Shown here piece by piece: positions 1 to 9,324 of a stretch of DNA of 64,000 bases (positions are counted from its first letter, which is position 1; each line of letters begins with the position of its first letter). The notes below the pieces were generated by a model that did not search any database, was not told where the DNA came from, and saw nothing but the letters and a program-made list of their open reading frames with translations. Made by a program: the position numbers and the translations under genes. This DNA is from Planctomycetaceae bacterium (lineage in GTDB: Bacteria > Planctomycetota > Planctomycetia > Planctomycetales > Planctomycetaceae), in contig JAWKUA010000016.1 in the NCBI GenBank assembly GCA_041398785.1, positions 1 to 64,000 of the forward strand, given 5' to 3'.

Positions 1-1
1 C

Positions 2-1024
2 GGCGGCTACGACGCTTCCGCCGGCGGAACCACGCCGTGGGCTGATCCCGCCGACGTCGGATATCTCATCGGACAGCCGGCGGAGGGAAACCCAAAGCAC
101 GCTTACACGGATTCTTCATCGTCCGCCACCAGCATGACCGCGGGCATCAAGACCTATAACAATGGCGTGAACGTCGGTCCCGGCGGAGAACAGGTATCGA
201 CGATCGCTCACGAACTGCAGGAGCAGGGCCGGGCCGTCGGTGCTGTTTCGTCCGTACCCATCAGTCATGCCACACCGGCGGCAGCCTATGCCCACAACGT
301 GACACGGAACGACTACCAGGACATTTCCCGAGACATGCTGGGACTGCCCTCGATCGCTCATCCGGATCATCCCCTGTCCGGAATGGACGTCGTGATCGGC
401 GGCGGATTTGGCACGAAAGGCGATGAAGGCAGGGCACAGGGCTCCAACTACGAACCCGGAAACATCTACCTGGCGGACAGCGATCTGCGTCGCGTCGACG
501 TCAGACACGGCGGGCAGTATGCCGTGGCTGTTCGAACTCACGGGAAAGACGGCAGCCGGCTGCTGCGGGATGCCGCACGCACAGCTCGAGAAGGTGGCCA
601 TCGACTGCTGGGGTTCTTCGGCATGGGAGCCTACAACGGCCACCTGCCCTTTCAGACAGCAGACGGCAGTTATGACCCGGTCCCCGGAAACGGCAAGAAA
701 GCAGAGACACTGACGCCGGCAGATGTCTCTGAAAACCCGACGCTGGCGGATATGACGGAAGCAGCCATTTCCGTTCTGAAAACAAACCCCAACGGGTTCT
801 GGCTGATGGTGGAAGCCGGCGACGTCGACTGGGCCAACCACGACAACAACATCGACAACAGTATCGGAGCCGTCAACAGCGGCGACGACGCGATCCGGAC
901 GATCACCGACTGGGTGGAACGTCACAGCAACTGGAACGAATCGCTGGTGATCGTCACCGCGGACCACGGCCATATGCTGCAGTTGACCAGGCCCGAACTG
1001 CTGATCGACGGCACGTCTCCGTAG
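2..1024 (+). CDS. Alkaline phosphatase, PhoA family (5' end outside window)
   Basis: Hydrolyses phosphate monoesters, normally outside the cytoplasm. The reading frame is open from base 2 to the TAG at 1022-1024, so about 340 residues of the C-terminal part are present and the start lies upstream. Visible family signatures are the nucleophile region TDSSSSATSMTAG (Ser at about residue 38 of the visible part), the metal-site segment VEAGDVDWANHDNN, and the late ligand motif VTADHGH. No signal peptide can be judged because the N-terminus is missing. The next gene starts 84 bases downstream on the same strand. The family call is firm; substrate range and cofactor use cannot be read from this fragment. 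Confidence 0.93.
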   Translation, partial: GGYDASAGGTTPWADPADVGYLIGQPAEGNPKHAYTDSSSSATSMTAGIKTYNNGVNVGPGGEQVSTIAHELQEQGRAVGAVSSVPISHATPAAAYAHNVTRNDYQDISRDMLGLPSIAHPDHPLSGMDVVIGGGFGTKGDEGRAQGSNYEPGNIYLADSDLRRVDVRHGGQYAVAVRTHGKDGSRLLRDAARTAREGGHRLLGFFGMGAYNGHLPFQTADGSYDPVPGNGKKAETLTPADVSENPTLADMTEAAISVLKTNPNGFWLMVEAGDVDWANHDNNIDNSIGAVNSGDDAIRTITDWVERHSNWNESLVIVTADHGHMLQLTRPELLIDGTSP

Positions 1025-1108
1025 CGAATTGTTCCAGAATCGACTCCCGCCGGTTCCGCCGATCCTTTGAATCACAAGGGACGCGTCCGTGTCATCGCGA
1101 ACGATCTC

Positions 1109-2152
1109 ATGAAGGCCGCCGTCTTCGAAAAATTCCAGAAACCTCTGACGGTCCGCGACGTCACTGATCCACGGCCTCAAGCGGATTCAGCGATCATCCG
1201 GGTGCAAGCGTGCGGAATCTGTCGCAGTGACTGGCACGGATGGATGGGGCACGACAGCGATGTCCGGCTGCCGCATGTTCCGGGACATGAACTTGCCGGC
1301 ACCATCGCGGAAGTCGGCAGTGCTGTCCGAAACTGGCATATTGGCGATCGTGTCACGACGCCCTTTTGCTGCGGCTGCGGAACGTGCCGCCAATGTGTCA
1401 CCGGCAATTCACAGATTTGCGATCGCTACACGCAGCCGGGCTTTACGCATTGGGGCGCGTTTGCGGAACTTGTCGAAATCCGGCACGCTGACGTCAATCT
1501 GGTGGCACTTCCGGAATCGATTGAAGATGTCACGGCTGCCAGTCTCGGCTGCCGATTCGCCACGGCATTTCGGGCAATCGTGGACCAGGGACGCGTCCGC
1601 GGCGGCGAGGTTGTCGCGGTCCACGGCTGCGGAGGAGTCGGGTTGTCTGCGGTCATGATCGCGGCTGCCGTCGGGGCACGCGTGATCGGTGTTGACGTCG
1701 ATCCGGCTCGGCTGAACCTGGCAAGTCAGTGCGGCGCGGACGCCGTGCTGAATGCCGCGGAAACGCCGGACGTCATCGCCGCCATTCGTGAATTGACAGA
1801 CGGCGGAGCACACGTCTCGCTGGATGCACTCGGCAGTCGCGCGACGTGTTTCAATTCGGTGAAATGCCTTCGGAAGCGCGGCCGCCATGTTCAGGTCGGA
1901 CTCACGCTGGGAAGCGATTCAGACCCTGCCGTCCCGATGAGCGACGTCATTGCTGGAGAACTGGAGATCTTCGGAAGCCACGGAATGCCGTCAGCCGACT
2001 ACCCCGCCATGCTGCAGATGATTCAGCGAAAAGCGCTGCAGCCGCAACGACTGATCGGTGACCTTGTCTCACTAAGCGAAGCCGCCGCGCTGCTGCCGCG
2101 AATGAATGAATTCCCCGGCACGGGCGTGATCGTGATCGATCGCTTTTCCTGA
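1109..2152 (+). CDS. Zinc-dependent alcohol dehydrogenase (MDR family)
   Basis: NAD(P)-dependent oxidation of an alcohol or reduction of an aldehyde; substrate unknown. The 347-residue protein has the full zinc MDR layout. The catalytic-zinc ligands are Cys38 (in CGICRSD) and His60-Glu61 (in PGHELAG). The structural-zinc loop has Cys90, Cys93, Cys96 and Cys104. The Rossmann motif is GCGGVGLS. The ATG at 1109 is preferred over an in-frame TTG at 1067 because family homology begins at MKAAVFEKF; neither has a clear ribosome binding site. Length is normal for the family. It may be co-transcribed with the phosphatase, but nothing links their functions. Confidence 0.92.
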   Translation: MKAAVFEKFQKPLTVRDVTDPRPQADSAIIRVQACGICRSDWHGWMGHDSDVRLPHVPGHELAGTIAEVGSAVRNWHIGDRVTTPFCCGCGTCRQCVTGNSQICDRYTQPGFTHWGAFAELVEIRHADVNLVALPESIEDVTAASLGCRFATAFRAIVDQGRVRGGEVVAVHGCGGVGLSAVMIAAAVGARVIGVDVDPARLNLASQCGADAVLNAAETPDVIAAIRELTDGGAHVSLDALGSRATCFNSVKCLRKRGRHVQVGLTLGSDSDPAVPMSDVIAGELEIFGSHGMPSADYPAMLQMIQRKALQPQRLIGDLVSLSEAAALLPRMNEFPGTGVIVIDRFS

Positions 2153-2262
2153 TCGTTGCCGTTTCACCTGGAATTTCGTAGGTTGAAGGTTCGTAGGGGC
2201 GGCCAGATGCTGTTCCCGAATCATTTTGGAATGGAGTCCGTGGTGGTGAACTAACTTCAGTT

Positions 2263-2268
2263 GAGGAG
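2263..2268 (+). promoter_or_regulatory. Ribosome binding site of the S8 protease
   Basis: GAGGAG lies 7 bases before the ATG at 2276. It decides the start in favour of that ATG over the in-frame TTG at 2261, which overlaps the site itself. Confidence 0.7.
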
Positions 2269-2275
2269 AATCCTG

Positions 2276-4390
2276 ATGCCGAAGGTCACGTATGGTGGTG
2301 AAAACGGACAGACGATCGAGTTCGAAACCAGCGACGACTTGCTGGCTGTCAGAACTCGCGGCGGCCGGACGCTGTCCAGCCGAGCACTGGCTCCGCCACA
2401 ACTGGCCGTTATGGAAGACATGGAACTGGCATTTTCCTTCCCGGAAGCCAACGTCGAAGTCTATCGCCGCACGAAAGGTCGTTCGAAGACGGCTCTGGAA
2501 AACACCAAGCGCGAGCTGAGGCAGTTTGCAGACACACGATTCGCCGGACGAGTGCTGGTGCAAAAAGGGTCGCAGGATCCCGTGGTTTACACCGAGAACC
2601 TGTTCGTCAAGTTTGAGGATTCGTGCAGCGAGAATTACTGCCAGGACATCCTGAATCAGATTGGTCTGACGGTAAAGCGATCGCTGCCGTACGCTCGTAA
2701 CGCGTTTTTTGTCGAAGCGCCGGAAGGTACCGGCCAGCAGGTCTTCGACATCGCTCAAACGCTGCTGGAACGCGAAGACGTCGAACTGGCGCATCCCGAG
2801 CTTGTCCGGCAGAAGGAACTGCGAACGATCTTCGAGCCGCAGTGGCATCTGAAGAAGACGACCGTCAACGGCCAGCCAGTGGACGCCGGCACCAGTGTCG
2901 ATGCGGCTCACCAGTTGGCGACGGGCGAAGGCATTACGATCGCCGTGATCGACGACGGAGTTGACATCGATCACGAAGAATTTTCATCGCCCGGCAAGAT
3001 CGTCGCACCCCGGGACACTTCGTTTTCCGTCAGCGATCCCCGCCATGCGAATCCTCGGCCGCGGGTCGGCGACAATCACGGCACAGCGTGCGCCGGAGTG
3101 GCCTGCGCGGACGGGCGATTCGGCGCCAGCGGAGTGGCTCCCGGAGCGCGGCTGATGCCCATTCGAAACGTCAGTTCGCTCGGGTCGCAGGCCGAAGCGG
3201 ACGCGTTCCACTGGGCGGCGGACAACGGCGCGGACGTGATTTCCTGCAGTTGGGGGCCGCGCGACGGCAGATGGTTCGACCCCAATGATCCGCTGCACAA
3301 CACATTCGTTCCGCTACCCGACAGCACTCGGCTGGCGATTGAATACGCGATCAACAACGGCCGCGGCGGACGAGGCTGCGTGATCTTCTGGGCGGCCGGA
3401 AACGGAAACGAAAGCGCTGACAACGATGGCTATGCGGCCAGTCCGCATGTGATCGCGGTGGCCGCGTGCAATGACCGAAGCCGGCGCAGTGTGTACAGCG
3501 ACTTTGGCGATGCCGTGTTCTGTTCATTTCCCAGCAGCGACTTCGGATGGCCCGCACAGGGTCATCCTGAACCGCTGACGCCTGGCATCTGGACGACAGA
3601 CCGTTCCGGCCGCGACGGCTACAACCATGGCGACTTGCAGACGGGAGATCTTGCCGGCAACTACACCAACAGCTTCGGAGGAACGTCCAGCGCGTGTCCG
3701 GGAGCGGCTGGTGTCGCGGCGCTTGTGCTGTCCCGCAACCCGGCGCTGAGATGGGACGAAGTTCGCCGCATTCTGGGAAGCTCCAGCGACCGCATCGACC
3801 CGCAGGGCGGCAACTACGACGCGGCCAGTGGTCACAGTGCGTTTTACGGTCACGGCCGCCTGAACGCGGAAAAAGCCGTTCGCGCCGCGGTCGCCGACGA
3901 ACCGCTGGAGAACGTCATTGTCGCCGCACGGTTCAACGCCGAGATCAATGACTTCCGGAGGACCTCAGTTCGGCTTCAGGTCGGCGAGACGCGCGAACTT
4001 TCCTTGTTGCGCGTGGAGGTCGAAATTCAGCACACCTACATCGGCGATCTTGTCGTGCAACTGATACCGCCGGAGGCGTCAGGATTGGATCCCGTCGTGC
4101 TGCACAACCGGGAAGGCCGCGGGACGCATGACATTCATCGAGTCTACGACGCGGCCAGCGTGGAAGAACTTGCGAACTTCGCCGGAATGAGTCCCGCCGG
4201 CGACTGGACGCTGCAGGTGGAAGACTTTGCTCATCGCGATCGCGGACACGTCCGTTACTTCGGACTGGAACTGGTGCCGGCAGCCGTCCCGGGAGATTCG
4301 CCGAACCGCGCCGTGATGACCGCTGATATCGGTGACGAAGCTGCAGAAAGGCCAGCCGCCCGACGACGCAGAATGGCAGCCAAAGCCTGA
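2276..4390 (+). CDS. Subtilisin-family (S8) serine protease with C-terminal P domain
   Basis: A peptidase of 704 residues. The catalytic triad is visible: Asp226 in VIDDGVD, His268 in DNHGTACAG, and Ser471 in GGTSSACPG. Residues 1 to about 190 form an N-terminal region resembling a propeptide (segment around YTENLFVKFED). The last 130 or so residues, from about ARFNAEINDF to FGLELVP, match the proprotein-convertase P (Homo B) jelly-roll domain, which usually stabilises kexin/furin-like proteases. No signal peptide or lipobox is visible, which is odd for this family; export may use another route or the protein may be cytosolic. The strong GAGGAG site fixes the start. A hairpin terminator follows 50 bases after the stop. 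Confidence 0.93.
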   Translation: MPKVTYGGENGQTIEFETSDDLLAVRTRGGRTLSSRALAPPQLAVMEDMELAFSFPEANVEVYRRTKGRSKTALENTKRELRQFADTRFAGRVLVQKGSQDPVVYTENLFVKFEDSCSENYCQDILNQIGLTVKRSLPYARNAFFVEAPEGTGQQVFDIAQTLLEREDVELAHPELVRQKELRTIFEPQWHLKKTTVNGQPVDAGTSVDAAHQLATGEGITIAVIDDGVDIDHEEFSSPGKIVAPRDTSFSVSDPRHANPRPRVGDNHGTACAGVACADGRFGASGVAPGARLMPIRNVSSLGSQAEADAFHWAADNGADVISCSWGPRDGRWFDPNDPLHNTFVPLPDSTRLAIEYAINNGRGGRGCVIFWAAGNGNESADNDGYAASPHVIAVAACNDRSRRSVYSDFGDAVFCSFPSSDFGWPAQGHPEPLTPGIWTTDRSGRDGYNHGDLQTGDLAGNYTNSFGGTSSACPGAAGVAALVLSRNPALRWDEVRRILGSSSDRIDPQGGNYDAASGHSAFYGHGRLNAEKAVRAAVADEPLENVIVAARFNAEINDFRRTSVRLQVGETRELSLLRVEVEIQHTYIGDLVVQLIPPEASGLDPVVLHNREGRGTHDIHRVYDAASVEELANFAGMSPAGDWTLQVEDFAHRDRGHVRYFGLELVPAAVPGDSPNRAVMTADIGDEAAERPAARRRRMAAKA

Positions 4391-4439
4391 CAAAGACTCG
4401 CCGCATTCAAAACCGGCGAAACGGATCTCATCATGAACA

Positions 4440-4470
4440 ATGCCTCGGCGACGCGGTGTCGCCGAGGCAT
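4440..4470. terminator. Bidirectional hairpin terminator
   Basis: A perfect 13-bp inverted repeat (left arm 4440-4452, loop GCGGT at 4453-4457, right arm 4458-4470) is followed by CTTTCGTTT on the + strand. It lies between two convergent genes, the protease ending at 4390 and the hypothetical gene ending at 4491, so it can serve both. The downstream T tract is imperfect. Confidence 0.8.
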
Positions 4471-4490
4471 CTTTCGTTTGGCGCTGCGAG

Positions 4491-5630
4491 TCAGTTGGAT
4501 TCCGAGTCCAATTCCGTGGAGGCTCGCTCGTGAAGCTGATCCAGGAACTCGGAGAACGACACCGACTGATCACCTGTCAGCCCGCCGAGCTGTGCCTTGA
4601 CCGTGTCGACTGGCAGCGTCAGCAGAGCTCGATGCGTTACGCCGGTGACCACGGGCAGTGCCGGATACATTCCCATGGCGCTCATGTTGCCGAAGCGAAT
4701 TGTCGCGGAAACGGTGGGAGCACTGCCTTCGGCTGTCGGGTCCGACGTATCCAGCAGATGAAACTGCGTGCGGGCCACCGAAGTGGCGAACACCGCGTAG
4801 TGCGGATTCTCCGCAGTGGAGTCCTTCAACCGGTGCAGGAACAGCAGTTCAAATTCCCGGTGGCTTGTACCGTCCGGAGAAGCGGCTGTCCGTTCTTCGG
4901 TTGTGTATCGAAACGCCAGCACCATCGTTCGGGCGGACTCCAGAGACAGTGGTTCCTTTGATTCCCACACCAGCCCCAGCGTACGCAGTGACGAAATCGC
5001 GCTGAGAATCATGGCTTCGGCTTCGACTGTGTTTTCCGATCCGTCCGTCGACATGAATGCCGCCTTGACCTGCGGACCGAAAAAATCGTGACCGGATTCC
5101 GTGTGATAAAGCGTGGGCTGAACGGTCAACTGATGGCTTTCCAGGTAGCTGTTGACCGCGCCGCGGGTGACTCTGGGAAGTTCCGCTTCGCCGATCGGAT
5201 CCAGTTGCAGCCGGATGGAAAACGCGGAATCACGTCCCAGCGCTCCGGCGACGCCCGCCTGCGGAGACACCAGGCCCTGCGTCAGCGGTACTCCGGCGCC
5301 CAGCAGCTCACACGAAAGTGCCTGCCCGGCGTGCCGGTACATCGTGGTCACCTGGTTCAGATCCCAGGGCACTTCGGCAAGAGCCGGGTAGTCTTCGACG
5401 GTTGGCACGACCGAAGACATTCCTGCCAGCAGCAGTGGCGTCGTCGTGGCGCTGGTCCCGACGATTAGTTGGCGAGTCAAAGGGTCCGCTTCAGTCTCCG
5501 CGCCGGCCAGAAATTCCTGCTGGCGGGAGAACGTGTTGGCTTTGTTCTCCTCCATCTGCCGGTATACGGAAACCGCCGTGACGACCAACAGCAGGATGGT
5601 CAGCGGCGCGAGAATCGTCTGGCTGTGCAC
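4491..5630 (-). CDS. Unrecognised membrane-anchored protein, last gene of the lipid operon
   Basis: I do not recognise the family. The 379-residue product starts with one hydrophobic segment (about residues 5-20, ILAPLTILLLVVTAVSVY), then a coiled-coil-like polar stretch and a long soluble region of mixed alpha/beta character that would lie outside the cytoplasm. No catalytic motif is evident. The start is a GTG at 5630 with AAAGG 8 bases upstream. It begins 12 bases after the phosphopantetheinyl transferase stop, so it is very likely the last gene of the operon that starts at 21769, and its job may be tied to the lipid made there. The hairpin at 4440-4470 ends the transcript. Confidence 0.7.
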   Translation of the reverse strand: MHSQTILAPLTILLLVVTAVSVYRQMEENKANTFSRQQEFLAGAETEADPLTRQLIVGTSATTTPLLLAGMSSVVPTVEDYPALAEVPWDLNQVTTMYRHAGQALSCELLGAGVPLTQGLVSPQAGVAGALGRDSAFSIRLQLDPIGEAELPRVTRGAVNSYLESHQLTVQPTLYHTESGHDFFGPQVKAAFMSTDGSENTVEAEAMILSAISSLRTLGLVWESKEPLSLESARTMVLAFRYTTEERTAASPDGTSHREFELLFLHRLKDSTAENPHYAVFATSVARTQFHLLDTSDPTAEGSAPTVSATIRFGNMSAMGMYPALPVVTGVTHRALLTLPVDTVKAQLGGLTGDQSVSFSEFLDQLHERASTELDSESN

Positions 5631-5642
5631 TCATGTGGCCTT

Positions 5643-6461
5643 TCAACAAACTGCGGGACCGGTATTTCCCGCCTGGTGATCCGACACGGGGATTTCATTC
5701 GGTAAGTCGACAAAACACATGCAGTCAGACGTCGCAACACTGCCCTGAATGTGTGTGGAAAAACCTGTGATTTCCCTCAGGTTTCGTATGCCCGGCAAGA
5801 CGTCGCACGGAAAGTTCGTGAACGTCTGTACTGACTGTCCGGTTTCTGTCGCGAATCCCGCACAGTGCCGGCGAGTGGTGATCTCACCGTTGCGATTCAC
5901 GTGGATATCCAAGACGCGAGTATGGCAATCTTCGCCATGACATTTCCACACCGATTCTTTGACCGTCCAGATTTGACGTAAGGTTTCCTCCTGGCGTGTC
6001 GGCGGAATGACGCGGAACCAGGTCTGTTCGTCCTGACTGAGGATCATTGGTACCAGAGCTGGCTGATTCAATGGCGCCCGAACCTCGATGTCGACTCCGA
6101 CTCGGCGCATTGTTCGGGATGTGGCGACAGCGGTGATGTTTCCGGAATGCGACAGACTGATAGAAACGATCTCTTCGCCGTTCTCGTCCACGACAATCGG
6201 TCGGCCGGATCTTGTCGCAACGACACTAAAGCCGTCAGACAATCCGATCAGCTTGCGCAGGATGTCGCTCAGCACCAGCCGGCTGACAACGAACTGCCGC
6301 CGCTTATCGGCAGTCCGGTACCGTTCGAATCGTCGGCGGTCGCAATCAGACAGGCGTTCAGCTGTCAACCGGTCTTCGTCGCGCGCCGACATTGCAGTGG
6401 CGTCATGAAGCCACAACTGCACGCCGGGAAGGATGTCGATCGGACCGGCCAACTGAAGCAT
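5643..6461 (-). CDS. 4'-phosphopantetheinyl transferase, Sfp type
   Basis: Transfers phosphopantetheine from CoA to the conserved serine of carrier proteins; here the obvious clients are the two ACP domains of the synthase in the same operon. The 272-residue protein carries both family signatures: GVDIE at residues 122-126 (metal-binding Asp124 and Glu126) and WTVKESVWK at 165-173 (Glu169, Lys173). The segment ISLSHSGN at about 101-108 matches the conserved SxSHS loop. The frame stays open upstream to 6713, but that part overlaps the preceding gene. The ATG at 6461 has GGGAGT 10 bases upstream and starts 20 bases after the preceding stop. The length suits an Sfp rather than an AcpS enzyme. 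Confidence 0.93.
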   Translation of the reverse strand: MLQLAGPIDILPGVQLWLHDATAMSARDEDRLTAERLSDCDRRRFERYRTADKRRQFVVSRLVLSDILRKLIGLSDGFSVVATRSGRPIVVDENGEEIVSISLSHSGNITAVATSRTMRRVGVDIEVRAPLNQPALVPMILSQDEQTWFRVIPPTRQEETLRQIWTVKESVWKCHGEDCHTRVLDIHVNRNGEITTRRHCAGFATETGQSVQTFTNFPCDVLPGIRNLREITGFSTHIQGSVATSDCMCFVDLPNEIPVSDHQAGNTGPAVC

Positions 6462-6481
6462 GACTTTGCCGACTCCCGGTC

Positions 6482-7858
6482 CTACGACTGTTTCTGCCGG
6501 GCCGACGCAAGGCCTGACAGCAACCCGACGCTCCACAGCAGATAGAATCCAAAGTCGTAACTCATCCAGACTGTGAAAAACACCATCAGCGACGCCACCA
6601 GACAACCGGCAAACACGGTGCACCAGCGCCTGATCTGCGGATCGCTGCTCAGGTAAATCGCCGTTCCCAGTGCGGTTAGAAACAACAGGATAAAACACGC
6701 CAGACCCAGCCACCCAAATCTCAGAATCAGCAGCACGTAGGCGTTGTCGACAAGTCGCAGCTTCTCGACTGAGTCACGCGTCGATTCCAGATACGGGATG
6801 TTCGGCGGAAACTGGTTGGTCGCAATTGTTCCGTAACCGGTCAGACCGGCGTTCAGCATCGGGCCGCCGTAGGCCTGATAGATCAACAGCCGGCTGCGCG
6901 TCCCGGTGATTTCTTCAACTTCGCCATCGACTTCCACCAGCCGGACGTGACTGCCGCCGAATTTTTCAAGAACGGTCACGGCGGCATCCGGAAAAATGAC
7001 GGCTCCGACAATCAGAATGGCCGCCGCTGCCAGCGATGGCCAGAGGAACCGGCGGTGATTCAGCACCCAGGCGACGACCGCGGCAATTCCCAGTCCCAGA
7101 ATCGGTCCGCGAGAAATCCCGGCGGCGACACCAGCTATCAGCAGGATCAGCGGCAGCGTCTGCCAGAGCGCGGACGGCTGGTCGTCGGTTGCGTCATCCG
7201 CTTCGACATCGCGTTCTTCGCCGTCATTCATGCGAGTCCATGGCAGCATCAGCAGCAACAGCATCGCCGTGAAGATCGGGTGCAGAGTCATACTGTAGGC
7301 GCGCTGGAAGCCGAACCGCTGACCGTCGCGGTTGATTTCGCTGGTCGGCGGTTCTCCAAAAACCGCGTCCCAGATGTTGAACGAGAACAGCGATTCGCCG
7401 ATGGCCGTCAACGACAGAATGACCAGTACCGACAGCATCCACGGCCGCAGAAATCGCAGGTCGCGCGTCCGCGCGATGGAAAAACGTCCCGCGACGTACG
7501 GCAGCACCCACTCACCGTACGCTCTGAACGGAATCCCGACACTGAAACCGTCGGCCAGTGTGTCTGACCAGACATGAGCGATGAACATAGCGCCGATACA
7601 GAAGTCCAGCAGAGTTATCGGCGACCGGATACTGCCCTTCGGATGCACACAAAACGCGAGCAGTCCGATGATGGCCGCCAGAGTTCGCAGTCCGATCGGC
7701 TGATCGAACCAGTCCTGAACAATCCACACCGGGAACACGAACGACACGGCCATCGCCGCGCCCAGTGCCCGTGCCGGAGTCTGCCGGATTGTTGTCACCA
7801 GCACGACAAGCGCCAGCACAACGGCGAATGCAATCCAGACTGGCAGGCCGGTAAACAT
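6482..7858 (-). CDS. O-antigen ligase/polymerase-like membrane protein (Wzy_C/WaaL superfamily)
   Basis: A 458-residue polytopic inner-membrane protein with roughly ten or more hydrophobic helices, a long periplasmic-type loop (about residues 285-385) and the SRGPILGLG segment seen in the Wzy_C/O-antigen ligase family. Members either polymerise lipid-linked repeat units or transfer a glycan from undecaprenyl diphosphate to an acceptor; sequence alone cannot separate the two. The ATG at 7858 overlaps the upstream stop in a TGATG arrangement, with GGAG 5 bases before it, so translation is coupled to the acyltransferase gene. Its place inside a lipid-synthesis operon, apart from the exopolysaccharide locus, is unusual and suggests joining sugar to lipid (inference). 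Confidence 0.8.
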   Translation of the reverse strand: MFTGLPVWIAFAVVLALVVLVTTIRQTPARALGAAMAVSFVFPVWIVQDWFDQPIGLRTLAAIIGLLAFCVHPKGSIRSPITLLDFCIGAMFIAHVWSDTLADGFSVGIPFRAYGEWVLPYVAGRFSIARTRDLRFLRPWMLSVLVILSLTAIGESLFSFNIWDAVFGEPPTSEINRDGQRFGFQRAYSMTLHPIFTAMLLLLMLPWTRMNDGEERDVEADDATDDQPSALWQTLPLILLIAGVAAGISRGPILGLGIAAVVAWVLNHRRFLWPSLAAAAILIVGAVIFPDAAVTVLEKFGGSHVRLVEVDGEVEEITGTRSRLLIYQAYGGPMLNAGLTGYGTIATNQFPPNIPYLESTRDSVEKLRLVDNAYVLLILRFGWLGLACFILLFLTALGTAIYLSSDPQIRRWCTVFAGCLVASLMVFFTVWMSYDFGFYLLWSVGLLSGLASARQKQS

Positions 7859-9315
7859 CACTTCTCCGCCGGCTGAGAATTGCGGTCGCGAGTCAGGCAA
7901 CCGCAGATGTGCTGCAATTGCCCGATCAGTGTCGCCAGGATCCGCTGAGTTTCCGCTTCGGAAATTACATCCGACGACGTCCGTACTCCCAGCGTCAACC
8001 GGGGACCTGTCAGACACGCCGCCACGCTCAGCGGCGAACCCGGCGGAAGCGGCGGAATTCCGGTGGCCGATTCAAAACGCAGATGGCCCGTGTAAACCCA
8101 ACGATCGTCCGTTCGAAACATGCGACTGGGAACTCGCGTGATGTCTCCCAGACACGTGAACTGCAGCGTCGGAACAAACCAGCCCAGCCGGCGGAACAAA
8201 CCCGGTCCACCCGGGACCTTTTCCAACTGCTGCATTCCCTTCAGGAATTCGACGGCCACCTGTTTGTTCTTGATGTACGTCATTTCGTCGTGCAGCCCGC
8301 GCAGCAGGCCGACAGGATCGCCGCAGTGGCTGAATTTTCGACGCAGAAACACAACACCAAAGCGGTTGCACGCGGACAGAAAACGGTCCGACGGCCGGCG
8401 CAGGTCGACCGGGTTCAGGATCGTGATTCGATCGGACCGGCGCGCGTTCGGCCATAGTTCGCTGACGGTCAGCATGCAGCATGCCAGCAGCAGATCATTC
8501 AGCGTTACGTCGAACTGTTTCAGCGTGCGCCTCAGGCATGCCTGTTCGACTCCCGGCAGCAGCTGCGCAGATTCGACGGCCGCTTCGACGAAGCACGTCG
8601 CCGCAGCGAGCTGTGCCGATTCTCCGGACGCGGCACGCAGTCGAGATCCCGGACGAACCGTGCGACCACGGACGGTCAGCAGAAAATTGCGAATTCCCTC
8701 CCAGCCGCCAACGGAGTTCTTCGAGTCACCGGATGTCTGGACGATCTCGTCACGAGCCTGCAGCAGCGCGGGATCAGCAGGCGGAAGCTGCGATTCCAGA
8801 CCTCGCACCCGGCAGTCGTACAGGTGCATCCATTCGGCGATCAGTTGTCTCATCCCCGTGCCGTCGCTGCAGGCATGATGAACGTCCAGCGTGATCAGCA
8901 GGCCGTCATCGCCGATGATCGCCCGACCGGCAAAGCCCGGCTGTTCACTGAGCGGCATTCGTCCGACGGCTCCGTGATCGATGTCGCTGATCGATCGTTC
9001 TGCATATTCGACCGTCAGCGTCGGCGGGTCAGTCGCTACCCAGCAGGGAACACCGTCCCGAACGGAAATGCGCGACATCAGCAGCGGATGACGAATGACC
9101 GCTTCATTCCATGCCGCCGTAAGAGCCTTTGAATCGGTTTCGCCGGTCAGTCGCAGCACCACACGAATAATCATCCGGTGAGCGTGGTCCTCACTGTTGA
9201 GCACGAAGCGTTCAAAGACAGTTGCCGGCAGCGATGCGGAAAGTTCCCGCGAACGCTGACCGGACGGCGCCGGTGCCGAGTGAGATGTCGGATTTGTGGT
9301 TCGCTGCGCTGTCAT
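7858..9315 (-). CDS. HHxxxDG acyltransferase (condensation-domain / PapA-WS/DGAT superfamily)
   Basis: A 485-residue member of the CoA-dependent acyltransferase superfamily, which includes NRPS condensation domains, PapA5-type polyketide acyltransferases and wax ester synthases. The catalytic motif is intact: HHACSDG with His146-His147 and Asp151-Gly152. There is no adenylation or carrier domain, so it is a stand-alone enzyme that probably forms an ester or amide with the product of the neighbouring synthase. It starts 9 bases after the enoyl-reductase stop and overlaps the next gene by one base. The first 25 residues look disordered. Substrates cannot be deduced; a PapA5-like role in esterifying a polyketide alcohol is the best analogy. 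Confidence 0.82.
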   Translation of the reverse strand: MTAQRTTNPTSHSAPAPSGQRSRELSASLPATVFERFVLNSEDHAHRMIIRVVLRLTGETDSKALTAAWNEAVIRHPLLMSRISVRDGVPCWVATDPPTLTVEYAERSISDIDHGAVGRMPLSEQPGFAGRAIIGDDGLLITLDVHHACSDGTGMRQLIAEWMHLYDCRVRGLESQLPPADPALLQARDEIVQTSGDSKNSVGGWEGIRNFLLTVRGRTVRPGSRLRAASGESAQLAAATCFVEAAVESAQLLPGVEQACLRRTLKQFDVTLNDLLLACCMLTVSELWPNARRSDRITILNPVDLRRPSDRFLSACNRFGVVFLRRKFSHCGDPVGLLRGLHDEMTYIKNKQVAVEFLKGMQQLEKVPGGPGLFRRLGWFVPTLQFTCLGDITRVPSRMFRTDDRWVYTGHLRFESATGIPPLPPGSPLSVAACLTGPRLTLGVRTSSDVISEAETQRILATLIGQLQHICGCLTRDRNSQPAEK

Positions 9316-9324
9316 TGGCTATTT

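Noticed and set aside
116..1180. 354-codon open frame on the - strand
   Set aside because: Antisense to the alkaline phosphatase, whose motifs are unmistakable; no family similarity seen on the - strand.
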